Assembly (NCBI GenBank): GCA_050943495.1
Contig: JBMNPH010000007.1
Coordinates: 1-64,000 of the forward strand
Length of the DNA: 64,000 bases
Reading direction: 5' to 3'
Source of the DNA: Merdivicinus sp050943495
Lineage (GTDB): Bacteria > Bacillota > Clostridia > Oscillospirales > Ruminococcaceae
Part shown: positions 1 through 9,642 of the stretch, one piece after another
Position numbering within the stretch: position 1 is the stretch's first letter
How the letters are laid out: each line of letters begins with the position of its first letter
Notes under the pieces: generated by a model
Databases searched by the model: none
What the model was told of the DNA's origin: nothing
What the model saw: the letters and a program-made list of their open reading frames with translations, nothing else
Program-made: the position numbers and the translations under genes

Positions 1-22
1 ACTATTTTGGAGGTATTAAATA

Positions 23-964
23 ATGGATGTTGGAATAAGCAAACCAGGTTTAACCAAAAAGCAGAAAATATTTAACAAAAGAAGAATAAAACAAAATATT
101 CCATTATTATTTATGCTCTTTCCAGTTCTTATATTTTATTTGATTTTCAAATATCTTCCAATGTTTGGGTTAATCATTGCGTTTAAAGATTACAATTTTG
201 CAGATGGCATTTTAGGAAGTCCATGGGTTGGATGGCAGAACTTCCAAATTCTATTCAGTGGAAGCAATACTCTGAATATAATTCGAAATACTTTTGTACT
301 TAGTTTTCTGCGCTTAATCTGTGGTTTCCCGGCCCCAATTATTCTTGCGATTTTACTGAATGAGGTGCAAAGAAATTGGTATCGTCGTTCACTTCAAACC
401 ATTATGTATATGCCCCACTTTTTTTCATGGGTCATCATGGGCGGGATTATCAGTACAATTTTTGCACAGGATGGGGTTGTGAATCAAATTATTCAAATGT
501 TCGGCGGAGAAGCGATTAGCTTTATGTATAAGCCCACCTCATGGATTGCAGTATTTATTGGTTCAGATATATGGAAGGGTATGGGATATGGTTCCATCAT
601 TTATTTGGCTGCCCTTACCGGAGTAGATCCTGCACTATATGAATCTGCTGTATTAGACGGCGCGAATAAATGGAAGCAAATCTGGCATATTACCCTTCCC
701 AGTATCCGTTCAACAATTTTAACGATGTTTATACTTGCAACCGGAAATATTATGGATGTCGGATTTGACCAGGTGTATGTTCTTCAAAATGGTGCAGTAA
801 ATGAAGTGGCGGATGTTATTAGCACCTATGTATATCGTATAGGATTGCAAGGCGCTCAGTTTAGCTTGGCAACCGCAATGGGATTATTTGATTCCTTGGT
901 GGGTCTTGTATTAGTTGTCTTTACGAATAAAGTCGCCAAATATTTTGGGGAAAATCTCTGGTAA
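23..964 (+). CDS. Sugar ABC transporter permease, LplB/YtcP-partner type
   Basis: This 313-residue inner-membrane protein is one of two permease subunits of a binding-protein-dependent oligosaccharide importer. Six hydrophobic segments are visible, beginning around residue 28 after a basic N-terminus. The EAA loop that contacts the ATPase is recognisable around residues 205-225 (YESAVLDGANKWKQIWHITLP). The basic N-terminus and the length match the LplB branch of MalF-type permeases. A GGAGGT ribosome site precedes the ATG. The second permease follows after 11 bases and the binding lipoprotein after that, so the genes form one transcription unit whose promoter probably lies before the window. 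No ATPase gene is present; importers of this type usually borrow a shared MsmX-like ATPase (family knowledge). The substrate cannot be read from the sequence. Confidence 0.93.
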   Translation: MDVGISKPGLTKKQKIFNKRRIKQNIPLLFMLFPVLIFYLIFKYLPMFGLIIAFKDYNFADGILGSPWVGWQNFQILFSGSNTLNIIRNTFVLSFLRLICGFPAPIILAILLNEVQRNWYRRSLQTIMYMPHFFSWVIMGGIISTIFAQDGVVNQIIQMFGGEAISFMYKPTSWIAVFIGSDIWKGMGYGSIIYLAALTGVDPALYESAVLDGANKWKQIWHITLPSIRSTILTMFILATGNIMDVGFDQVYVLQNGAVNEVADVISTYVYRIGLQGAQFSLATAMGLFDSLVGLVLVVFTNKVAKYFGENLW

Positions 965-975
965 GGAGCAGGAAA

Positions 976-1848
976 ATGAAAAGTACAAATGGAGAAAAAA
1001 TATTTTATATCGTCAATAATATTGTACTGGCATTGGTTGGACTATCTTGCCTTTTGCCCCTGCTTTACATCATCGCAATGTCCTTAAGCAGCAGCAGTGC
1101 AGTTATGTCCGGAAAGGTTTTCCTTTGGCCGGTAGAATTCAGTTTGGAGTCCTATGATTTGATTTTCCGCGGAACACCAATCCTTAGAGGATTAATAAAT
1201 AGTCTTGTATTAACATTAACCGGTGTTGCGCTTAGCATGACATTTACGATATTGGCAGCATATCCGCTTTCGAAAAGCTATCTTTATGCCAGAAAAACTT
1301 TTACAATGCTGATGATTTTCACGATGCTTTTCGGGGGCGGTCTGATTCCCTCTTATTTAGTTGTAAAATCCTTAGGGCTTATCGATTCATATTGGTCGCT
1401 CTGGTTCCCTGGCTTGGTAAGCACCTACAATATGATTGTCATGCGGACATTCTTCACCAATATACCCAGTGAATTAGAGGATGCAGCTCGTATGGACGGC
1501 TGCGGAGAATTTCGTTTAGTTGCACAGATCTACCTTCCTTTATCCCTTCCTTGTGTTGCAACACTCTCCCTCTTTTATGCAGTGGGATACTGGAACATGT
1601 TCCGAAACGTCTTAATATACATCAACTCGACCGTAAAATATAATCTAGCAGTTATGGTAAACAACATGATTCAAAATCAAACCCTGTTGGATCCGAATTT
1701 TATACAGGCAGAAGATGTATCACAGATTACGCCACAAGGAATTCAGACTGCTGGAATTATTGTTATGGTTGTTCCAATTATTCTCGCATATCCATTTCTC
1801 CAGAAATATTTTGTGAAAGGCGTGATGATTGGTTCTGTAAAAGGCTAA
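976..1848 (+). CDS. Carbohydrate ABC transporter permease, YtcP/LplC type
   Basis: This 290-residue protein is the second permease (MalG-like) of the importer. It has six membrane segments and an EAA loop near residues 170-190 (ELEDAARMDGCGEFRLVAQIYLPLS), followed by the conserved end typical of this branch (QKYFVKGVMIGSVKG), which is nearly invariant in YtcP-like proteins. It lies 11 bases after the first permease with an AAGGAGCAGGAAA ribosome site and precedes the solute-binding lipoprotein by 38 bases. It should form a heterodimer with the upstream permease. Confidence 0.93.
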   Translation: MKSTNGEKIFYIVNNIVLALVGLSCLLPLLYIIAMSLSSSSAVMSGKVFLWPVEFSLESYDLIFRGTPILRGLINSLVLTLTGVALSMTFTILAAYPLSKSYLYARKTFTMLMIFTMLFGGGLIPSYLVVKSLGLIDSYWSLWFPGLVSTYNMIVMRTFFTNIPSELEDAARMDGCGEFRLVAQIYLPLSLPCVATLSLFYAVGYWNMFRNVLIYINSTVKYNLAVMVNNMIQNQTLLDPNFIQAEDVSQITPQGIQTAGIIVMVVPIILAYPFLQKYFVKGVMIGSVKG

Positions 1849-1886
1849 TATTATTAGGCAATTAATTTCAAAAAGGAGAGAATAAA

Positions 1887-3554
1887 ATGAAAGCAAAAAA
1901 AATTGGAATCTTTATGTTGGCTGGCTTACTTGCCGCATCCATGTGTGCATGTTCTGAGGGAGGAAATTCGGATACTACTTCGTCATCCGATTCGGCAAAT
2001 GCTAGTACAGCTTCCAGCGAAAAACGCGGAAAAATAACAGCTACTGTATATGACCGCGGTAATGTTCCAACTGCAGAAGGTACAACAGAAAACAATCGTT
2101 GGACACAATGGATTAATGAAAATAGCCCAGTTGATGTAGAATTTGTTGCAATTCCAAGAACAGGTTCGGGGGAAAAATTGAATGTGCTATTTGCTTCTGG
2201 CACAGCACCTGATTTAATTTTTGAATACGCCCCGAGCGTCAAAACTCCACTGTATCAGCAAAAGCAGCTCATGCCTATTGATGATATGATTGAAAACTAT
2301 AGCACGGAGTACAAGGCTTTGGTAGAACAATATCCTGAACTCCTAAAAGCAGGAAAAATGGATGACGGAAAAACCTATCAATTTGGACGTATTCACACCA
2401 TTAAACCTCTCCGCGGTGTAGTGATCCGCAAAGACTGGCTGGAAAAATTAAATTTGGAAGTTCCCAAGACCGTGGATGATTACTATAATGTCATGAAAGC
2501 ATTTGTAACACAGGATCCGGATGGAAATGGACAAGATGATACATATGGCATCGCAATGAGCTACCGTGCAGGTGAAACTTTTGATCAGATGATTCCAGGC
2601 GGTGAATTCGGAATTGTAGACGGAAAATATCAGTATACCTGGGATCGTTTGCAAACTCGTCTGGAATTTAAAAAGAAACTCTATGATGAAGGCATGATTG
2701 ATAAGGAATATATGACCGATAAAAATGGCGCACGTGCTATGCAGGACTTTGTAACTGGCAAAACAGGTATTTTCCCATGGCTGATTACCTATGACCAATT
2801 TTTGAAAACAGAATACAAAACCTTAAAAGACAATGTACCGGACGCTGAAATTGAATTTATTGCTTATCCGGAAACTCCGTGGGGAGTCACCTACATGCCT
2901 ACCCTCCAAAATCCTGTGCAAATGACTGCCGTTGTCAATGCTGCCTGCAAGGATCCGGAATCTGTCATGAAATTTGTTGATTTTGCGTGCAGCAAAGAAT
3001 TTGCGCAGACCTTGAAATACGGTACAGAAGGTGTGCATTATAATCTGGTAGATGGCAAAGCAGTGACAATCGATCAGGAAAAATACACAAACGAAGTTGC
3101 CTATAATGTAGACCTGATGATGCTCTCAAATGATTTTGATATTGAAGAGCTTCAGGCAAGCCATGCCGGATTTAATGTGGAAGATCCGTTTGAAAAGGAA
3201 GGCTGGGAACTGTACAAACAGGCAATGAATACCTATCTGAATCCGGATTTTGAGTACACTGATTTCTCTCATTCTGAACATATGCCGCAGCTTCCCAAAG
3301 ACTTGCAGACAATTCGCGCCAACATTAACCTGACTGATTTTTACGATAAAGCCATCGTAAGCGGAAGTGACTATACCGTAGAACAGGCGATCAATGACGC
3401 CAAAGCAGCTTGGGAAAAAGGCGGCGGAGATCAGATTTTGGAATGGTATCAAAACTGGTATGAAACAGAAAGCCAAAATGCTTTCTCTGCTGAAGATATG
3501 ATTCAGATGATGATTGATGAAGATTTGATTGGAAAGTTGGATATGGAAGACTAA
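1887..3554 (+). CDS. Extracellular solute-binding lipoprotein of the LplA/YtcQ type
   Basis: This 555-residue protein is the substrate receptor of the importer. Its N-terminus is a lipoprotein signal (MKAKKIGIFMLAGLLAASMCACSE) with candidate lipid-attachment cysteines at residues 20 and 22, followed by a Ser/Thr/Asp-rich tether. The rest is a long periplasmic-binding-protein fold of the family-1 extracellular type, including the calcium-site-like stretch DPDGNGQDDTYGIAMSYR seen in many LplA-like proteins. The large size is normal for this branch, which binds oligosaccharides. The ribosome site is AAAGGAGAG. Regulation is probably by the convergent YesM/YesN-like pair at 6178-8686, since such pairs usually control the adjacent Lpl-type transporter (inference). 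Confidence 0.93.
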   Translation: MKAKKIGIFMLAGLLAASMCACSEGGNSDTTSSSDSANASTASSEKRGKITATVYDRGNVPTAEGTTENNRWTQWINENSPVDVEFVAIPRTGSGEKLNVLFASGTAPDLIFEYAPSVKTPLYQQKQLMPIDDMIENYSTEYKALVEQYPELLKAGKMDDGKTYQFGRIHTIKPLRGVVIRKDWLEKLNLEVPKTVDDYYNVMKAFVTQDPDGNGQDDTYGIAMSYRAGETFDQMIPGGEFGIVDGKYQYTWDRLQTRLEFKKKLYDEGMIDKEYMTDKNGARAMQDFVTGKTGIFPWLITYDQFLKTEYKTLKDNVPDAEIEFIAYPETPWGVTYMPTLQNPVQMTAVVNAACKDPESVMKFVDFACSKEFAQTLKYGTEGVHYNLVDGKAVTIDQEKYTNEVAYNVDLMMLSNDFDIEELQASHAGFNVEDPFEKEGWELYKQAMNTYLNPDFEYTDFSHSEHMPQLPKDLQTIRANINLTDFYDKAIVSGSDYTVEQAINDAKAAWEKGGGDQILEWYQNWYETESQNAFSAEDMIQMMIDEDLIGKLDMED

Positions 3555-3577
3555 GGATTGAGAAGGGATAGACAGAA

Positions 3578-6088
3578 ATGAAAGAGCCAGTTTTACAATG
3601 GATATATGCCGGCCCTTTTACTCTGGATGTTTCAGATCGCTATTACGATAATTATATTGTATCTGCATGCGATTATGCGGATTACTGGAATGAAGCGCGG
3701 AGTCTTCTTCCCGGATTGGAGGATATCCGGGAAGGAGATCCGCTTTCCCTTTTGGGAAAGAAAAGCGATTGGAAACATTACTTTGTATCAGAGGCCGATA
3801 AAAAAATTACATTTGCAGGATTTGGAACATATGCCCGGTTAATGGCAGTCGTTTTACATACCCGATTCTATGCGGAAGAAGAGGGGGAAAAGAATTTTTC
3901 CTTCTGGTTTACTGGAAGCGCTGCTGTTTATCTCAACCATCAGGAAATCTTTCATCACGAAGAGGTCGGACGATGCAATCATTCAACAGAATTCTCTGCA
4001 TTTCTTCATGCGGGATGGAACACCTGTGAAATTCTCCTTCTGAATGTTCACCTTCATTGCACAAATTCCTTCTCTCTGCTTACAGAATCCCCTTTTTTAG
4101 CTGTTCCGCAGCTTTTGCCAGAAATTGCTGACCGTGATGAATTGAATCGCCAGCTTTTCTCCTTTTATCTGGAGAAAACACTTTTGCACCCTGGGGAATC
4201 CCTTAAAATTCAATCGGATCTACCTATTTCCATTCAATGGCCGCTGGAATGGATCATTTCGGAAATATCCGGAAAGGACGCAGGTGCAATCCCGCAGCAT
4301 ATACAGGGACGCCTCATTCAAAATGGAGAAAAATGGATTGCTGAAAATTTACCGGAAAATTTTGAACCAGGAAGTTATTCCATCCAAATTCAATGCGTAC
4401 TATCCTCTGGCGTTTCTGTACGAGGGCCTAATCTCTCATTCCATGCCATTCGCTTTTTTGACGAAATGCCGGATGGACTTACCTGCCAACAAAGGCGAGG
4501 TCATCTTCTCCAATGTCTATCCAAATCTTGTGCGGGCAGCAGACGTGCACTAACAGCCGTTTTTCATGAACTAGCAAAACTTCTATGCGGAAATAACAAA
4601 GAATTTGATGAAGACAATGTTATACGCACCATTGACTATATCAACAAGCGTTACGATTGTTCGGATTTTGCATTGCACGGAGTTATCCGGCTATATGCAA
4701 CATATGGAAAAAGCGACATTCTTTCGGATCAGTTAAAATCCGCCATCAAGCAATGTATTCTCAACTTCAAGTATTGGGTTGACGAGCCAGGAAAGAGCAT
4801 GATGTTTACACGCAGTGAAAATCATGAAATTCTGTTTCACAGTGCTGAATATGCTGCCGGTCAACTTTTCCCATGCGATATTTTTCCGAACAGTGGACAA
4901 AATGGCCTGTTTCATTCCTTAAAAGGCCAAATACTCAGTGAACAATGGATTCGTGAAAAGGGACGTTGGGGATTTACAGAGTGGTTGTCCAATACATATT
5001 ATGAAGAAGATATTCTTGCACTTTTAAGCATCTATGATTTTGGAGAAGAAAACTCTCCTTTTCGCCGCTTAGCCAAGAATCTTTTGGACTTTATTGCTGT
5101 TCTGATTGCCTGCCACCAGCATCATGGTGTTATGGCTACTACACACGGACGCTGCTATGAAGAATCTCTAATGTACCCGGAAACAGAATCTATGAGTACT
5201 TTAAACTGGCTTCTTCTAGGAGAGCCCCAAAAACTATGTGATCATTTTTCAATCGGAGCAGTCGCTCTATGCGGAAGTTCATATCCAGTTCCAAAAGGGC
5301 TGGATGAATTAGCTCGACTTCCGATGTGGACCAAAGCGCGTATGGGAATGTTCCAAGATCGTGGCGGAGATGGAGTAAATTGTGCTACCTATCGTACCAA
5401 TTCCTATATGGTATCCGGATTGGTAGAATCACGGGCCGGCGAACACGGTGGACAAGTGAATGCAGGACAGGTGCTTCTAGATGGAAGCGTTCCAATTTTT
5501 GTGACCTGTTTTGATAATAAATCTGCCACAACACGACCTTCATATTGGGGCGGACAGTATATTATGCCAAAAACAGCTGCGTATAAAAATCTATTAGGAT
5601 TGATTTACCGAATTGATACTGTGGCAGGATATACGCACTGCTATTTTCCCCAATTTTCTTTTGATGAAGTCACATCTCAAAATGGATGGTGGTTTGGGCG
5701 AAAAAATAATGCATATATTGCTGTTTACTCACAAAAACCCGCTCACATGGTGCAAGAAGGAGATTGTCGAGGACGTGAAATTCTTTGTCTGGAGAAAGAA
5801 AATATTTGGATTTTGGAAGCAGGATGCAGGGAGGAAAATGAAGATTTCACCAATTTTATAAAACAGATCGTGTCTGCCAAAATTTTATGTACCGATATAG
5901 ATTTAGTATATGACTCTCCATCTGTAGGACAAGTACATCTTTCCTGGGAGAATCCCTGTACCATTCAAGGCGAACCAATTATAGAAAAACCTTTTCCGCT
6001 TATTGAAAACAAATATTTATTTAGTGAATATGGAAGTGGTGTAATACAGTCTCCGTTCTCTCCCAATAGCCTTAATTTCAATTTTTAG
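3578..6088 (+). CDS. Large glycan-processing protein of unassigned family (toroid plus beta-sandwich layout)
   Basis: I do not recognise the family with certainty. The 836-residue protein has no signal peptide, so it probably acts in the cytoplasm on sugars brought in by the upstream transporter. Residues about 70-170 read like a jelly-roll of the kind at the start of GH2/GH78-like enzymes (FSFWFTGSAAVYLNHQEI, GWNTCEILLLNV). Residues about 300-580 are helix-rich with aromatic and His clusters, as in an alpha/alpha toroid. Residues about 590-830 are beta-rich with a conserved-looking patch (RMGMFQDRGGDGVNCATYRT, AGEHGGQVNAGQ). This order resembles heparinase II/III-like lyases and related hydrolases. 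It is the last gene before a strong terminator, 23 bases after the lipoprotein. Function as a lyase or hydrolase is inference. Confidence 0.72.
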   Translation: MKEPVLQWIYAGPFTLDVSDRYYDNYIVSACDYADYWNEARSLLPGLEDIREGDPLSLLGKKSDWKHYFVSEADKKITFAGFGTYARLMAVVLHTRFYAEEEGEKNFSFWFTGSAAVYLNHQEIFHHEEVGRCNHSTEFSAFLHAGWNTCEILLLNVHLHCTNSFSLLTESPFLAVPQLLPEIADRDELNRQLFSFYLEKTLLHPGESLKIQSDLPISIQWPLEWIISEISGKDAGAIPQHIQGRLIQNGEKWIAENLPENFEPGSYSIQIQCVLSSGVSVRGPNLSFHAIRFFDEMPDGLTCQQRRGHLLQCLSKSCAGSRRALTAVFHELAKLLCGNNKEFDEDNVIRTIDYINKRYDCSDFALHGVIRLYATYGKSDILSDQLKSAIKQCILNFKYWVDEPGKSMMFTRSENHEILFHSAEYAAGQLFPCDIFPNSGQNGLFHSLKGQILSEQWIREKGRWGFTEWLSNTYYEEDILALLSIYDFGEENSPFRRLAKNLLDFIAVLIACHQHHGVMATTHGRCYEESLMYPETESMSTLNWLLLGEPQKLCDHFSIGAVALCGSSYPVPKGLDELARLPMWTKARMGMFQDRGGDGVNCATYRTNSYMVSGLVESRAGEHGGQVNAGQVLLDGSVPIFVTCFDNKSATTRPSYWGGQYIMPKTAAYKNLLGLIYRIDTVAGYTHCYFPQFSFDEVTSQNGWWFGRKNNAYIAVYSQKPAHMVQEGDCRGREILCLEKENIWILEAGCREENEDFTNFIKQIVSAKILCTDIDLVYDSPSVGQVHLSWENPCTIQGEPIIEKPFPLIENKYLFSEYGSGVIQSPFSPNSLNFNF

Positions 6089-6121
6089 GCCATCTTTTGG
6101 AGTAGTTTCCCACTAATAAAT

Positions 6122-6170
6122 AAAACCTTCCAGTTGATGCATTTGCTTTTCTGGAAGGTTTTATTTTATT
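6122..6170. terminator. Bidirectional intrinsic terminator between convergent units
   Basis: A perfect 12-bp stem, AAAACCTTCCAG (6122-6133) and CTGGAAGGTTTT (6151-6162), encloses a 17-base loop and is followed by a T-rich stretch. It is A-rich on the opposite side, so it can end both the transporter operon and the convergent kinase-regulator operon. Confidence 0.9.
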
Positions 6171-6177
6171 ACTTTTA

Positions 6178-7932
6178 CTAAAACATTTCCGGTTTTGGCA
6201 AACGAATTCGAATGATTGTGCCGATATTTTCTTCACTTTCTACAGATAGTCCATACTGTAACCCATATAAAAGCTGAATTCTGGAATGAATATTGCTCAA
6301 ACCAATACTTTTTTTGGAAGATGTATTTTCTGTATGTTCTAACTGATTCTGAAGAAGAATTAATTTCTCGGGATCTATCCCCTTTCCGTTATCCTCTATC
6401 GTAAATATTGAATAATCTGCTTCCACTTTTGCAGATATAGACAAATATCCCGGGTCTTTTTTCTGTTCGATTCCATGATAGAGTGCATTTTCTACAATCG
6501 GCTGCAGAATCATTTTAGGAACCTTCAGACCAAATATGGAATCCTCCACCGCTATGGTATAACGAAATTTATTCTGATAGCGGATTGCCATAATTTTAAG
6601 ATATTCTTCTACGCATTCAATCTCTTCCCGAACTTCTACTAAATCAGGCCCTTTAATACAGTATCGAAAGAAACCGGACATGGCTGATGCAATTGTGACA
6701 ACCTCCGGGACGTTGTATGCAAATCCAATTCCTGCCATACAATTTAGTGTGTTATACAAAAAGTGCGGATTAATTTGACTTTGCAGCATTGAGAGTTCCA
6801 TTTGCTTTTGCCGGATTTCCGCAATATATAACTTTGATTGGGTATCTAAAATTTCGTGTGTCATTTTATCAAGCTGATCCAGCATTTGATTGACATTCTC
6901 TGCAATAATTCCAATTTCATTTTTACTTTCAATTTCAACACGCTGATGAATTTCCCCCATTGACTTCATGGATTTTAAAAAGTTCAATAACCTTGTCACA
7001 TTCCCCATAATCACAGACATAAAAATTGTACTGCATATCAGCAGAAATATTGCTGCAGTAGCACTGATTAAGAGGCCATTACGCAAGGTTGGAAGCATAT
7101 CATTTGTCAGATCATCAATTGAAATATTACTGTATATGGAAAGCCCTGCTTGATTGATGTGTTTTTCCTGTGTAATAATATCCGGATCATCCTGATTGGT
7201 AGGAAATGAATACGAAGAGAGCTGTCCTACATCCGTTGAAATATTGCTTGCCAGAATACGGCTTTCGGAATCTGTTATAAATAGGTGCGAATTGGGGGCC
7301 AGAGATATATCTAACACCAGTTTTTCCATCAAGTCTGTCTTGGAAATGATTACACAATAACCGATTTGTTCAAAGAGATATCCCTTGTTCTGAGCTGAAA
7401 TAATTGGTGCAATATAAGATTGATACCAAGCACCTTGATTTTGAAGTGTTGGAGTAAACAAAGCAGAAGTAATTTTAGTAGAAGAAAAATCGTATAATTC
7501 CCTCAAATCTTGTAAGAACTGAATTTCGATGGGAGTTACGGATGTCACAATATCCCCATCTTGATTTAATAAAATAATATCCTGGATATTCTGATTCGAT
7601 GAAATCACATATTCCAAATAATCCTGAACAAAAGGACTGAGTTCAATAAATTTCCGTTCCATATCAGAAGTTGTTAAAAATTCCTGAACATGCTGATTAA
7701 ATGTTATCTTTTCTGCGCCATTAACAACATTTTGCACGTACAAGTCCAACTGTCCGGAAACCTGACTTAGGATATCTTCTGCATAACTTTCTGCGCGACT
7801 GCGCGTCAAATGCAAAAATTGAAAATAGTAAAAACCCTGGATCACTAAAATAACAATTAAGGACATTGATATTAAGACTTGTATAAAACGTTTCAAACGC
7901 ATATTTTGCAAAAATTCTGTAATTCTTTTCAT
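6178..7932 (-). CDS. Sensor histidine kinase, YesM/LytS-like
   Basis: This 584-residue membrane kinase has a first membrane segment at about residues 17-37, an extracellular Cache-like sensor to about 285, a second membrane segment near 289-311, a HAMP linker, and then the His_kinase core with QSQINPHFLYNTLNCM, in which His390 is the predicted phosphoacceptor. The ATPase domain follows (N-box HGIEQKKDPG; G-box DNGKGID). This order is that of the YesM family, which in Firmicutes senses oligosaccharides or their binding proteins. The gene lies 13 bases after the AraC-type regulator and is co-transcribed with it. The pair converges on the transporter operon, which is its likely target. Confidence 0.93.
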   Translation of the reverse strand: MKRITEFLQNMRLKRFIQVLISMSLIVILVIQGFYYFQFLHLTRSRAESYAEDILSQVSGQLDLYVQNVVNGAEKITFNQHVQEFLTTSDMERKFIELSPFVQDYLEYVISSNQNIQDIILLNQDGDIVTSVTPIEIQFLQDLRELYDFSSTKITSALFTPTLQNQGAWYQSYIAPIISAQNKGYLFEQIGYCVIISKTDLMEKLVLDISLAPNSHLFITDSESRILASNISTDVGQLSSYSFPTNQDDPDIITQEKHINQAGLSIYSNISIDDLTNDMLPTLRNGLLISATAAIFLLICSTIFMSVIMGNVTRLLNFLKSMKSMGEIHQRVEIESKNEIGIIAENVNQMLDQLDKMTHEILDTQSKLYIAEIRQKQMELSMLQSQINPHFLYNTLNCMAGIGFAYNVPEVVTIASAMSGFFRYCIKGPDLVEVREEIECVEEYLKIMAIRYQNKFRYTIAVEDSIFGLKVPKMILQPIVENALYHGIEQKKDPGYLSISAKVEADYSIFTIEDNGKGIDPEKLILLQNQLEHTENTSSKKSIGLSNIHSRIQLLYGLQYGLSVESEENIGTIIRIRLPKPEMF

Positions 7933-7945
7933 TATCTGATCCCGC

Positions 7946-8686
7946 CTATCCTTGCTTTCTAAACTGTGTGGGTGTTAAGGCGGTATATTTTTTAAATACT
8001 TTATTAAAATAATAATAATCTTTAAACCCAACATCTTTTCCAATTTCTTCAACGGATTTATTTGTATTTCTTAAAAGATATTGTGCCTTCTGGATTCGTA
8101 AAGTGTTTATATATTCCGAAAAATTTTTTCCGGTATTCTTTTTAAAAAGGACACTGCAATATGCTTCATTCAAATAAAACATATCGGCGAGATTTCGAAG
8201 ATAGATTTCGGATGTATAATTTTGTCTTACATACTCCAACAGTTTTATAAAATTCTCATTGCCTGAACTGGGAATTGCAAGTGGATCGTTCTGAGATAAA
8301 TCCTTTCTCTGTGATTGAAAATGCTTGACTAAAGCTTCCAATATTTCCGTTGTCTCTCGTTGTTGAAGCGGTTTTAAACGATAATCAAAGGCACCTTGCT
8401 GCAAAGCTTCTTGTGCATAAATAAATTCCCCATAACCACTAATAATTACAAATTCAGTGTTTATGTCATTTTTACGAGTTTCCCTTAATAAATCAATTCC
8501 AGATAGTATCGGCATACGAATATCTGTAAATACCACATCCGGTTTTTTTTCACATACAAATTTTAATGCTTCCTCGGAATCCATAAATTCTCCGATTATC
8601 TCAAATCCGTATTCTTCCCATTGAAATTGCTTTTTTAGTGCAATTAATGCCCAGTATTCATCATCCACTAAAGCCACTGTATACAT
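7946..8686 (-). CDS. Response regulator with AraC-type output, YesN-like
   Basis: The 246-residue protein begins with a receiver domain (VALVDDEYW; phosphoacceptor Asp55 in FTDIRMP; Lys in RLKPL) and ends with two AraC-type helix-turn-helix motifs (about residues 145-246; QKAQYLLRNTNKSVEEIGKDVGFKDYYYFNKVFKK). The frame remains open 19 codons further upstream, but the ATG at 8686 has AAAGGAG eight bases before it and starts exactly at the receiver fold, so I use it. It is shorter than classical YesN proteins because the linker between the domains is brief. It forms a unit with the kinase downstream and probably activates the lpl-type operon. Confidence 0.93.
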   Translation of the reverse strand: MYTVALVDDEYWALIALKKQFQWEEYGFEIIGEFMDSEEALKFVCEKKPDVVFTDIRMPILSGIDLLRETRKNDINTEFVIISGYGEFIYAQEALQQGAFDYRLKPLQQRETTEILEALVKHFQSQRKDLSQNDPLAIPSSGNENFIKLLEYVRQNYTSEIYLRNLADMFYLNEAYCSVLFKKNTGKNFSEYINTLRIQKAQYLLRNTNKSVEEIGKDVGFKDYYYFNKVFKKYTALTPTQFRKQG

Positions 8687-8908
8687 TATCTTAACTCCTT
8701 TTCGTTTTCCATCCACTATAACTATTTTAGCATATAACTTCATAAAAAGCTATTAAATTATATAATTCAACAAAATTTTATCTACATTCACCGAATTTTT
8801 ATAATAAAATGCTTTATTGAGGAAGAGTTCATTTATTCAGAGAAGGATCAGCGAAAAAGATGATTAAACCAAAAGTTTTGTGCCATTTTGATTCTTGTTA
8901 ATATACAG

Positions 8909-8956
8909 TACGGATCCCCTTAGTTTCTTCAGGTAGAAAAAATAAGGGGATCCGTA
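8909..8956. repeat. 14-bp perfect inverted repeat in the gap before the regulator
   Basis: TACGGATCCCCTTA (8909-8922) is repeated inverted as TAAGGGGATCCGTA (8943-8956) around a 20-base loop. It is the only clear structure in the 338-base gap 8687-9024. It lies just downstream of the minus-strand alarmone-synthetase operon and may be its terminator, but no T-run follows on the minus strand. A regulator site or an RNA stabilising hairpin is equally possible. The rest of the gap is AT-rich leader of the regulator gene, with no other gene seen. Confidence 0.7.
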
Positions 8957-9024
8957 AGTCTATTTTGATAATGATAAACCATGTAATAAACACTATTGCC
9001 ATTTGTGCATAGGAAACCATTTTA

Positions 9025-9627
9025 TCAGTCCCACTTGTCATGGAGAATTAAATCTCGCAGCGTCTGCATGCTCATATCTACAGAAGCAATTTCGTCCGCA
9101 CAACGCTTTAATTCATCTCGTATTATTTTTTCATGTTCAACGCTTTTCTTATACTTCATCTGATGTTCCAAAGCTGCCCAAAAATCAATCGCAATCGTAC
9201 GCAGTTGAATTTCTGCCTGTATTCCCTGTTCCAACCCGTTATCAAATCGTAGAATTAGATGCAAACTACGATATCCATTTGATTTTGGATATGCGATATA
9301 ATCCTTGGTGGCAATGATAGCAAACTCATTCTGTTTACTTAGCCAATTTGAAATTTTATAAACATCATCCATAAAAGAGCATACAATTCGCACACCGACA
9401 GCATCATGCATCTCCTTAAGCGCAGTGCTTTTATCTGTCGGAAGTCCGCGCAGCTTCAGTTTATGAATCATGCTGTCGGGCTGCTTTATCCTTGATTTGC
9501 AGTATAGAATCGGTTCCACACCATCTGGGTAACTTTGCCCTGGATACTTATAAATCAGATTCCGTAATATTTCTTCGACACATTTCAGACGAGGCAGCTC
9601 ATCTCCATAGTATTCTTCATAAGTCAA
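9025..9627 (-). CDS. Small alarmone synthetase (RelA/SpoT synthetase domain only)
   Basis: This 200-residue protein transfers pyrophosphate from ATP to GDP or GTP to make (p)ppGpp. It has the RelA/SpoT synthetase motifs: an ATP-site-like stretch CKSRIKQPDSMIHKL, the HDAVGVRIVCSF segment, the GTP-binding DYIAYPKSNGYRSLHLIL, and EIQLRTIAIDFWAALEHQMKYKK. There is no HD hydrolase, TGS or ACT domain, so it is of the YjbM/YwaC (RelQ/RelP) class of cytosolic synthetases. The start is a TTG with AAAGGAG ten bases upstream. It is the last gene of a close-packed six-gene unit beginning with a VTC-domain gene, an uncommon place for an alarmone enzyme. Which of RelP or RelQ it belongs to I cannot say. 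Confidence 0.92.
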   Translation of the reverse strand: MTYEEYYGDELPRLKCVEEILRNLIYKYPGQSYPDGVEPILYCKSRIKQPDSMIHKLKLRGLPTDKSTALKEMHDAVGVRIVCSFMDDVYKISNWLSKQNEFAIIATKDYIAYPKSNGYRSLHLILRFDNGLEQGIQAEIQLRTIAIDFWAALEHQMKYKKSVEHEKIIRDELKRCADEIASVDMSMQTLRDLILHDKWD

Positions 9628-9642
9628 CGAAAATGATCTCCT

